Notes under the pieces: model-generated
Seen by the model: the letters and a program-made list of their open reading frames with translations, nothing else
Told to the model about the DNA's origin: nothing
Databases searched by the model: none
Program-made: the position numbers and the translations under genes
Assembly: GCF_000633455.1 (NCBI RefSeq)
Contig: NZ_AYMG01000034.1
Coordinates: 1 to 64,000, forward strand
Direction: 5' to 3'
DNA length: 64,000 nt
Origin: Pedobacter jeongneungensis
GTDB taxonomy: Bacteria; Bacteroidota; Bacteroidia; Sphingobacteriales; Sphingobacteriaceae
Part shown: one piece after another, positions 1-6,908 of the stretch
Layout: each line of letters begins with the position of its first letter
Position numbering within the stretch: the stretch's first letter is position 1

Positions 1-72
1 ACGAAGCAATCTTACTACTATAGGTTATAGCGATCGTTGTAAGATTGCTTCGTGCCTCGCAATGACGGTACA
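1..72. repeat. Palindromic intergenic repeat, cut by left edge
   Basis: The arm CGAAGCAATCTTA at the left edge is matched by TAAGATTGCTTCG about 25 bases on, followed by TGCCTCGCAATGACGG. The same arms form the complete 95-bp element at 35831-35925, so this is a second, truncated copy of a dispersed palindromic repeat. It lies just downstream of the FUSC gene. Confidence 0.75.
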
Positions 73-125
73 ATACAGGTCTTAGTTATTTTTGCCACGG
101 AAACACAGAAATCACGGAGACCAGC

Positions 126-2285
126 CTAAAGCTTAATCTTCACTGATAACTTATAAATATCATAAGCCACTTTCTGGATCAGGTCGAATTGTTCAGGGAT
201 CAGATCTTCACCTTTTTTTATTGCTAAACTGGTATCATTTAGCCTGATTAATGGCACATTATCGATTGTACTGGTTCCCTGCACCAGATTTTCAATAGCT
301 GTATCCAGCAAATAGTTGGTGTTATTCGCAATCGGTTTTAAAGCCTCGAAACTTTCAAAAATAAATTCATGTTCCTTATTATACAGCGAAAGGGTGGCTA
401 CATATGAAGATAATAAATGGCTCAGCGCGGTAAACTGATGGACTTCTTTAATAAATAACTGTTTGCTTTTCGGCTCTGAAAACATCCGCTGAAATAAGGA
501 AGCCAAATTTGCGGTACTCACATAAACTTCTTTCCGGGCGAGTTTATATTCCGTTCTGTTGTAATTTTTTTCGAAATACAATTTGGTTACCTGCTCATAA
601 TAAGCCTTATTGGCTTTCAGGATATTGAGCATGGCCTCCTTAAGCTTTTCATACTCCCAGGTCGGAAATAAAGAATAACTGGCCAATAAGGCAATGCCGG
701 AGCCTATAAAAGTATCATAAATCCTTTCACGTGCCAGCGCGATAGATCCCATGCCCAGAAAATCGAAAAGGATGAGGATATATGGTGTCATAAAGAGTAC
801 GCTGACTACGTAGTTTTTCCTTTGGAAACTATAGCAACCGATCATACAGATCAGCAGGATGACAAACAGTGTATTTTTATCATCGATGTAAGTTACCACA
901 CCCATACCAATAAATGCACCAATGGTGGTGCCAATCAAACGCTGATAGTTCCGCTCTTTAGTTAAACTAAAGCCAGGTTTCGATATCACCAGAATGGTAA
1001 GGAGAATCCAATAACTGTGCGAAAAATTAAGCAGCTGTGATACCACAAAACCCAACAACATCACCACAGTAACCCGTAGCGAATGCCTGAAAGTAGACGA
1101 GCTATAAGTTAAATTCTCCGTAAAAAGCTTGAAATCAAATTTTTGCCGAGTAATAAATTTCTCGGTATCTACTTCAGCCTGACGGATATCTTTGCTGTTC
1201 CGCATTTTGAAATAGCTGAAAATGGTTTTTACCCTCGCCAGTATATTTTCAATATTAACTTCAATATTTTTTAAGGCTATAATGCCTAACGTATTGTATT
1301 CCTGATTTTGATTGTTTTTCTCCAGGTCATTGATTTTGATCTTCAAACGTTCTATTTCAATCAATAAACGCTTCGAAATTACTGGTGTCCGGCCACTTTT
1401 TAAGCCAAAAGCAATATCATCCAGGGCATAAGAAATCCGTTTAATGGCCATTTCATAATCCGATAATATGCCTGCTTTATCAAACTGATCATGCAGCTGC
1501 TGATAATTGTAATAGGTCGACATTACCTGTTCAAACAGATCGACCATATCTACAAACACCAATAAAAGAAAACGGCCTTCAGGCGTAGAATCCCTTACAA
1601 TTTCGCGTGTTCTGAACAGCAATTCCCTTACGGCATCCTGTTTCTCATGAACTGAAACCTGAAGCTGTAATAAATCAGAATAGGTTTTATCGTAATTATT
1701 GTTCTGATGATAAAATTTGGCTTTCTCTCTTAAAAACTCTGCCACCTCTAAAATAGAATCGCTTAACGATTGCTGTACAATGCGGAAGGGGCGGAGGCGG
1801 TACACAAAATAACTTAATCCAGTGTACCAAAGACTACCTGCAAGTACCATTACGCCATGCAACAATACATCCTGCCAGGGCCTGATATCATCAATGCTCA
1901 GCACCATGATCAGCAAAACCGCAGTACCAACTGATGCTGCCCTGATGCCGTAAATGTAAAACATTGAAAATACAAAGCTTGATGCGGCCAAAAGAAAGCC
2001 GATAAAATAATGGCTTCTATTGGTTAAACCAGTCAGGATGGAAAAAGTAAAAATTAATGCGGTAGTAACCAGCATGGCATTTCTCCGGTGTACCATTGGC
2101 CCCGGACTATCAACCACGCTTACACACAATGCCCCAAGTGATAAGGTCATCCCGTACTTTAACATACCAAACTGGGCAAGAATTAAAGAGGGGAGCAGCA
2201 CACCAATAGTAATGCGGAGACCGTCGGCAAAATACGTACTCAGTAAAAAGTCTTGTATATTTCTAATGGGTTGCCTGATCTGCAT
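126..2285 (-). CDS. FUSC-family inner-membrane protein (YccS/YhfK-like)
   Basis: A 719-aa integral membrane protein with two hydrophobic clusters (about residues 20-170 and 400-545), each followed by a long soluble segment. This is the duplicated architecture of FUSC/aromatic-acid-exporter proteins such as YccS. The second cluster starts after a charged helical stretch and contains TTIGAFIGMGVVTYIDD, typical of the FUSC core. The substrate is unknown; relatives are proposed to export aromatic or fusaric-acid-like compounds. The gene stands alone, with a long non-coding stretch behind its start. The family is fairly sure, the role is not. Confidence 0.8.
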   Translation of the reverse strand: MQIRQPIRNIQDFLLSTYFADGLRITIGVLLPSLILAQFGMLKYGMTLSLGALCVSVVDSPGPMVHRRNAMLVTTALIFTFSILTGLTNRSHYFIGFLLAASSFVFSMFYIYGIRAASVGTAVLLIMVLSIDDIRPWQDVLLHGVMVLAGSLWYTGLSYFVYRLRPFRIVQQSLSDSILEVAEFLREKAKFYHQNNNYDKTYSDLLQLQVSVHEKQDAVRELLFRTREIVRDSTPEGRFLLLVFVDMVDLFEQVMSTYYNYQQLHDQFDKAGILSDYEMAIKRISYALDDIAFGLKSGRTPVISKRLLIEIERLKIKINDLEKNNQNQEYNTLGIIALKNIEVNIENILARVKTIFSYFKMRNSKDIRQAEVDTEKFITRQKFDFKLFTENLTYSSSTFRHSLRVTVVMLLGFVVSQLLNFSHSYWILLTILVISKPGFSLTKERNYQRLIGTTIGAFIGMGVVTYIDDKNTLFVILLICMIGCYSFQRKNYVVSVLFMTPYILILFDFLGMGSIALARERIYDTFIGSGIALLASYSLFPTWEYEKLKEAMLNILKANKAYYEQVTKLYFEKNYNRTEYKLARKEVYVSTANLASLFQRMFSEPKSKQLFIKEVHQFTALSHLLSSYVATLSLYNKEHEFIFESFEALKPIANNTNYLLDTAIENLVQGTSTIDNVPLIRLNDTSLAIKKGEDLIPEQFDLIQKVAYDIYKLSVKIKL

Positions 2286-2549
2286 GTTACAAAAATAACA
2301 TAATAGCGAAGTTTTTTGTTGCGAATAAAATTAAGTTTTTTGCTTTTTTTAAGTTTTCAAGCAGAAAACCACTAAATAACTGACTAACAAAACAATAGAT
2401 AATGTTTATAAGTGCTCACAAGAGAATTGTTAATAAAGTTTTCCAAAGCTAAAACAAACGCTTAAAAATGGCTATTTAAAGAAATTAAGCTGTTGATAAA
2501 CAGCTGTTTTAAGTTAACAACTTTGTTTATAAAAACGCATATTTTTCTC

Positions 2550-2578
2550 TTGACAAATGGGTGTTTTGGTGCTAAATT
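2550..2578 (+). promoter_or_regulatory. Possible promoter for the 2.6-2.95 kb transcript
   Basis: TTGACA is followed, after exactly 17 bases, by TAAATT, in an AT-rich 740-bp gap without a convincing gene. The element points to the stretch that ends in a strong terminator at 2916-2958. It fits a general sigma-70 promoter better than the Bacteroidota TAnnTTTG consensus, so support is moderate at best. Confidence 0.35.
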
Positions 2579-2589
2579 AGATTATATCA

Positions 2590-2958
2590 AATACGAAGTA
2601 CTTTGAATTCTGATAAAACAATCCAAAAGAGATAAAGAACCGAAAGGGGAATTGTTTCGGATAGTTTACAGGGAAAACGATTAATTTCAGAAAGGGTTAA
2701 ACCGAGTAAGAATATACATGACCACCGCAAGGTTGGAGCATAAGAAAATCGAACAGGCCCAAACAGAGCTTATGGAAAACTAAGAAGTTTACGGACGGAA
2801 GAGTTGGAAATAAATTTTCACGGATCGCAAAAGTTGCAAAACCTAACGAAAACGGAAAAATCAAAGTAACAAGAATTAGATGCTTTAAAATACAGCTATG
2901 GTTGTTTTTAAAGTTAAAACGGGGAACAGAATCGAAAGAGGATGGTCCCCGTTTTTAT
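2590..2958 (+). ncRNA. Candidate structured or leader transcript, family unknown
   Basis: About 370 bases between a promoter-like sequence (2550-2578) and a clear intrinsic terminator hold no convincing ORF; the best is a 21-codon frame beginning at the ATG near 2718. The composition is purine-rich and clearly different from the AT-rich flanks. I do not recognise 6S RNA, tmRNA or RNase P signatures. It could be a small RNA, an attenuated leader or a decayed gene. Confidence 0.35.
2916..2958 (+). terminator. Intrinsic terminator
   Basis: AAAACGGGGAC pairs perfectly over 11 bp with GTCCCCGTTTT across a 17-base loop, and the 3' arm runs into a T-rich tract. It ends whatever is transcribed from the gap and insulates the toxin-antitoxin promoter just downstream. 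Confidence 0.85.
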
Positions 2959-2996
2959 TTTGCCAAAAAATGGCTCCACTCTTAAATATTAAAATA

Positions 2997-3020
2997 ATGT
3001 ATATTTGTATATAAATACAT
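2997..3020 (+). promoter_or_regulatory. Antitoxin promoter with overlapping inverted repeat
   Basis: TATATTTG at 3000-3007 fits the Bacteroidota -7 consensus TAnnTTTG, about 18 bases before the antitoxin ATG. An imperfect inverted repeat, ATGTAT...ATACAT (2997-3020), overlaps it. This is where an autoregulating antitoxin operator would be expected. No good -33 TTTG is visible. That the repeat is an operator is inference. Confidence 0.5.
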
Positions 3021-3024
3021 CATT

Positions 3025-3246
3025 ATGGAAAGCTTTGTAATACATATACCTTCTAAAAAAGCTAATTTAGTTAAAGAGCTTTTAAAGGAACTTGGGGTTA
3101 CTTTAAAAGCATTAGACCCAAACTTAGAGGATTGCAATAAAAATCATGTTCCCAACGAGGAAACCATTAAAGCAATGACAGAAGTTAAAGAGGGTAAAGG
3201 CGTAAAATTCGCTACAACAAGCGATTTATTTGCAAGTGTTAAATAA
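3025..3246 (+). CDS. Antitoxin-like protein of a YafQ-type toxin-antitoxin pair
   Basis: A 73-aa protein that starts MESFVIHIPSKKANLVKELL, with a short strand then an amphipathic helix as in small antitoxins. Its C-terminal half is charged and probably disordered until it meets the toxin. I assign it by context: its stop codon overlaps the ATG of a YafQ-like reading frame by one base (TAATG), the usual translational coupling of such pairs. A promoter with an inverted repeat sits directly upstream. The antitoxin family itself is not recognised. The partner toxin is interrupted, so this may be an orphan antitoxin. Confidence 0.7.
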   Translation: MESFVIHIPSKKANLVKELLKELGVTLKALDPNLEDCNKNHVPNEETIKAMTEVKEGKGVKFATTSDLFASVK

Positions 3247-3527
3247 TGTATCAAATTGTTGCCTCTAACAAATTTATTAAAGATCTAAAACTACTCAAGA
3301 AAAGATCATTAAAGGATTTTGCCCTGCTGCAAGACGTTGTAACAGTGCTAACCTAAAAGGGACATTTAGGATTAAATAGAAAACATTTCGCCCATAAATT
3401 AACTGGAAATTTTAGCGGTTATTGGGAATGCCATATCAAGCCAGATTTACTTTTGATCTGGGATGAAAACGAAGCGATAAAATTGATAGAATTAATTCGA
3501 ACTGGTACTCATTCAGATTTGTTTTAA
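3246..3527 (+). pseudogene. YafQ-family mRNA interferase toxin with in-frame stop
   Basis: The frame starts MYQIVASNKFIKDLKLLKKR and reads 36 codons to a TAA at 3354-3356. It then continues without shift for 56 more codons to a natural TAA. Past the stop it has every YafQ signature: HKLTGNFSGYWECHIKPDLL and RTGTHSDLF. His50, His63 and Asp67 match the numbering of E. coli YafQ catalytic residues, and His89/Phe93 correspond to its His87/Phe91. YafQ cuts mRNA on the ribosome. One base change would restore the frame, so this is a recent inactivation, a sequencing error, or much less likely a recoded stop. Neither fragment should be active alone. Confidence 0.85.
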
Positions 3528-3593
3528 ACATTAGAACCAAAAAAGAATAGCCAAATCTTCTGCTAATTATCCCTAAAATATTAAATTTACCAA

Positions 3594-4946
3594 ATGGCCA
3601 AAAAAGGTAAATCAATCTCCAATCCGTCAAAAAAGATATTCGTTTTAGATACCTCGGTTATTTTATACGATCATGATGCGATAAACAACTTCCATGAACA
3701 TGATGTGGCCATTCCCATTCAGGTTTTAGAAGAGCTTGATAATTTCAAAAGCGGTAATGATACCAGGAACTTTGAAGCAAGAAGTTTTATCCGCCTGATT
3801 GATGAAACCTCTAAACAAAAACTCATCAGCGACTGGATTTCGCTAAAAAGTCCCGATTCGGGTAAATTTAGGGTGGTACTGAACGAAAAACCTTTAATTG
3901 TAGATGCAGAAGAAGTTTATGGCAAAGGCAAAACAGACCATAAAATTTTAAATGCCGCTTTAAGTTTAAAAGAAGAACATCCTGATAAAAAAGTAGTGCT
4001 GGTATCGAAAGATATCTGCCTGAGGTTAAAAGCAAAAGCACTCGATTTAAATGCTGAAGATTACGAAACCGGTAAAATAAAAAATGTAGATGAGCTTTAT
4101 GCGGGCAAAACAGAACTGATTGATTTCCCTATCGAAGTGATCGAAGAAGTAAAAAAAGAGCGCTTTATCGATGCAACTGAAATTGGTTTACCACCTAAAA
4201 ACGGCAATCACTTCTATGTACTTAAAAACAAAAGAAAAACAGCCAACGTATTTTACAATAACAGCTTAAAAACCGTTTCGACTGTTTCTACTGATGCCAT
4301 TTTTAAAATCAAACCAAAAAATATTGAACAGGCTTTTGCCATTCATGCCCTTTTAGATCCCGAAATCAAGCTGGTAAGCATACAGGGTAATGCCGGAACT
4401 GGCAAAACCTTATTGGCCTTGGCCAGTGCCTTAGAACAGCGTAAAAATTTCAGGCAGATTTACGTTACCCGACCCATCGTTTCGCTGAGCAATAAAGATA
4501 TTGGTTTTCTCCCTGGCGATGCCAAATCGAAAACAGATCCGTTTATGGCCCCGATCTGGGATAACTTACGTTTTATTAAAGAACAGTTTATAGGTGATGA
4601 TAAAATGTCGGAAAAAATTGATGAACTGATTACTACTGAAAAAATAGCCATCGCTCCATTAGCCTTTATTCGTGGCAGAACCCTGACCAAGATTTTCTTT
4701 ATCATCGATGAAGCACAAAACCTTACCCCACATGAGGTTAAAACCATAATTTCGAGGGCAGGAGAGCATACTAAAATTGTTTTTACAGGTGATATTTATC
4801 AGATCGATACACCGTACCTCGATTCAGAAAGCAATGGCTTGTCTTATCTAATCGAAAACGCTAAAAATCATCCATTGTATGCTCATATTACCTTACAAAA
4901 AGGGGAGCGGAGCGAGTTGGCTAATTTAGCGAATGAGTTGTTATAG
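3594..4946 (+). CDS. PIN-PhoH fusion ATPase (PhoH2/YlaK type)
   Basis: A 450-aa two-domain protein. Residues about 12-150 form a PIN nuclease-like domain (VLDTSVILYD, then QVLEELDNFK). Residues about 240-450 form a PhoH ATPase with Walker A GNAGTGKT near residue 265 and a Walker B-like IIDEAQN near 370. PIN-PhoH proteins are reported as RNA helicase/RNases in other bacteria. It lies 66 bp after the broken toxin but seems independent of it. Length and motifs are complete, so the family call is firm. The biological role in this phylum is not known. Confidence 0.93.
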   Translation: MAKKGKSISNPSKKIFVLDTSVILYDHDAINNFHEHDVAIPIQVLEELDNFKSGNDTRNFEARSFIRLIDETSKQKLISDWISLKSPDSGKFRVVLNEKPLIVDAEEVYGKGKTDHKILNAALSLKEEHPDKKVVLVSKDICLRLKAKALDLNAEDYETGKIKNVDELYAGKTELIDFPIEVIEEVKKERFIDATEIGLPPKNGNHFYVLKNKRKTANVFYNNSLKTVSTVSTDAIFKIKPKNIEQAFAIHALLDPEIKLVSIQGNAGTGKTLLALASALEQRKNFRQIYVTRPIVSLSNKDIGFLPGDAKSKTDPFMAPIWDNLRFIKEQFIGDDKMSEKIDELITTEKIAIAPLAFIRGRTLTKIFFIIDEAQNLTPHEVKTIISRAGEHTKIVFTGDIYQIDTPYLDSESNGLSYLIENAKNHPLYAHITLQKGERSELANLANELL

Positions 4947-4963
4947 CGAATGCTCCCAGCGTA

Positions 4964-5070
4964 TCGTCATTTCGACCGCAGTGGAGAAATCTTTTAAATT
5001 GCATTTCAATAATTTGGTTCAAAGATCTCTCTCCCGAAAGTTTGGGATTGCCCTCCAGTGGATATGACGA
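4964..5070. repeat. Palindromic intergenic repeat (TCGTCAT...ATGACGA)
   Basis: Ends are inverted (TCGTCAT / ATGACGA). Inner arms AGAAATCTTT and AAAGATCTCT, then CCGCAGTGGAG and CTCCAGTGG, also pair. It lies between the convergent phoH-like and MFS genes and could form a large cruciform or a bidirectional terminator. Confidence 0.6.
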
Positions 5071-5103
5071 TTTTTCTTATTGGAGAAACAATCTCATTTG
5101 TAA

Positions 5104-6315
5104 TTAATGATATTTCTTTAAACTTCTCAAACAAATAAACAGCCCAATCAACGTTAACACCGCGCTCAATATAAACGGTGCACCCGGAAAATAAACAGGT
5201 GCTTTACCTTCTATAAAATAAGCAAAAATATGTGTCATTGCCCAGGGCGCAAATATGGCCGCCAAACTTTGTAAACCTGTTAAAACACCTTGCATCTCAC
5301 CTTGCGCATTTGCAGGAATCTGATTAGAAATTAAACCCTGCATTGCTGGTCCGCCTATGCCGGCCAAACCATAAGGCACCATAAAGGCAAACATCATCCA
5401 GCCTTTGCTGGCGAATGCAAAAGCAACGAAACCGATTACATATAAAATCAAACCAAAATAAACCGCTTTTTTCTCTCCAATTTTTGGCAGGATTACCCTG
5501 ATTAATCCGCCCTGCACAATTCCGATCACCAAACCCACAAATCCTAACGAATAACCTACCCAGGATGCATCCCAGTTAAATTTTTCCATGGTATAAAATG
5601 TCCAGTTTGATTGAACCGAGTGACTGGCGAAATACAATAAGAACAAAGTAATCATCAACCCCAGTAAGGCCGGATATTTCCCGATGCTTACCAATGAACC
5701 AATTGGATTTGCCCTTTTCCATTCAAAGGCCCTGCGTTTTTCAACCGGTAATGATTCAGGTAATATAAAATAACCATAGAGCCAGTTGATTAAAGATAGG
5801 CCTGCAGCAATCATAAAAGGAACACGGGTACCGAAATGACTAAATGCACCACCCAAAACCGGACCTAAAATAAAGCCTACACCAAAGGCAGCACCAACCA
5901 AACCGAAATTCTGTGCTCTTTTTTCAGGAGGCGAAACATCTGCGATATAGGCCTGGGCAGTGGTAAAACTTGCTCCGGTAATTCCAGCGATAATCCTTCC
6001 TACAAATAACCAAACGATGGAGGGCGCAAAAGCCAGAAAGATATAATCAATCCCCAATCCGAATAAAGAACTCAATAATACTGGTCGCCGACCAAAACGG
6101 TCGCTTAAAGCTCCAATAATCGGAGAAAAAATAAATTGAACGGATGCATAAGCCAAAGTAAGCCAACCTCCATATTCTGCTGCCAAACCAAAGCCTCCAC
6201 CGGTAAAATCCTGTATAAGTTTTGGCAAAACCGGAATAATGATTCCAAATCCTGTAAAATCGATCAGGAGGGTAACCATAATAAAACTCATAGCAGATTT
6301 TTTCTCGTTTGCCAT
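5104..6315 (-). CDS. TetA-like MFS drug/H+ antiporter
   Basis: A 403-aa protein with about 12 transmembrane helices. The loop 2-3 motif GALSDRFGRRPVLL and the motif GFVLGPVLGG-like GFILGPVLGGAFSHFG around residue 150 are those of DHA1/Tet-type proton antiporters. The close fit to the TCR/Tet group (about 400 aa, DFTGFGIIIPVLP at the first helix) suggests drug or metabolite efflux. The substrate cannot be told from sequence, and tetracycline resistance should not be assumed. It is monocistronic and convergent with the PhoH gene. Confidence 0.85.
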   Translation of the reverse strand: MANEKKSAMSFIMVTLLIDFTGFGIIIPVLPKLIQDFTGGGFGLAAEYGGWLTLAYASVQFIFSPIIGALSDRFGRRPVLLSSLFGLGIDYIFLAFAPSIVWLFVGRIIAGITGASFTTAQAYIADVSPPEKRAQNFGLVGAAFGVGFILGPVLGGAFSHFGTRVPFMIAAGLSLINWLYGYFILPESLPVEKRRAFEWKRANPIGSLVSIGKYPALLGLMITLFLLYFASHSVQSNWTFYTMEKFNWDASWVGYSLGFVGLVIGIVQGGLIRVILPKIGEKKAVYFGLILYVIGFVAFAFASKGWMMFAFMVPYGLAGIGGPAMQGLISNQIPANAQGEMQGVLTGLQSLAAIFAPWAMTHIFAYFIEGKAPVYFPGAPFILSAVLTLIGLFICLRSLKKYH

Positions 6316-6378
6316 CTTATAAAAGGTTGAAAAGCAAAAGTATCAGAATTACTTAAGAATATAAATTTTAGTTCAACA

Positions 6379-6706
6379 AACCTATTTTGTTTTTAAATCG
6401 GCATATAAAATACAGAACCCAAGTTTATAAACCTGATAAAGCGGAAAGCCCGCAACCCGATTTTTCATCGGGGAGGACTTGCAGCGATAGCAGGACTGCA
6501 AACTGCCATTAACACTGAACCCATCATTTCCAAAAAAATATCAATCCAATCCGGCAAACCTATCAGGTTTAAATCACCATATAAATACAGAACCCCAGTT
6601 TATAAACCTGATAAAGCGGAAAGCTCGGACCGAGGAACGAGGGAGGACTTGCAGCGATAGCAGGACTGCTAACCTGCCATCAACACCGAACCCATCATTT
6701 CCAAAA
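6379..6706. repeat. Tandem pair of about 150-bp imperfect direct repeats
   Basis: Two copies (about 6379-6538 and 6557-6706, period near 175 bp) share CATATAAA, TACAGAACCC, GTTTATAAACCTGATAAAGC, GGGAGGACTTGCAGCGATAG CAGGACTGC and CCCATCATTTCCAAAAAA. Each copy carries a different variable insert after GGAAAGC. It fills the gap between the MFS gene and gyrA. A related, shorter element is at 43268-43340. Confidence 0.8.
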
Positions 6707-6834
6707 AACATAATTATCATTTATTTTCATTATAACGAAATGCGTTAAATTAGCCTTCAATAAGTTAAAATCCCATCGAATGTAAAAAACCTATAACTAA
6801 GGTCAAAAATTTTCCACAATGCCTTAATTCGGCA

Positions 6835-6842
6835 TAATTTTG
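6835..6842 (+). promoter_or_regulatory. Possible -7 element of the gyrA promoter
   Basis: TAATTTTG matches TAnnTTTG and lies 66 bases upstream of the gyrA ATG. No clear TTTG is found 19-21 bases further upstream, so the match is partial. Confidence 0.35.
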
Positions 6843-6908
6843 CTAAATTCGCAAGGTTATAGTAATACCCTTTTTTAATATCGTTTTAAGTAGCGAGAAT
6901 AATAATTT

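Noticed and set aside
3436..3630. Minus-strand 64-aa frame over the toxin's end
   Set aside because: It is antisense to the YafQ-like catalytic region, which explains the conservation of the sequence.
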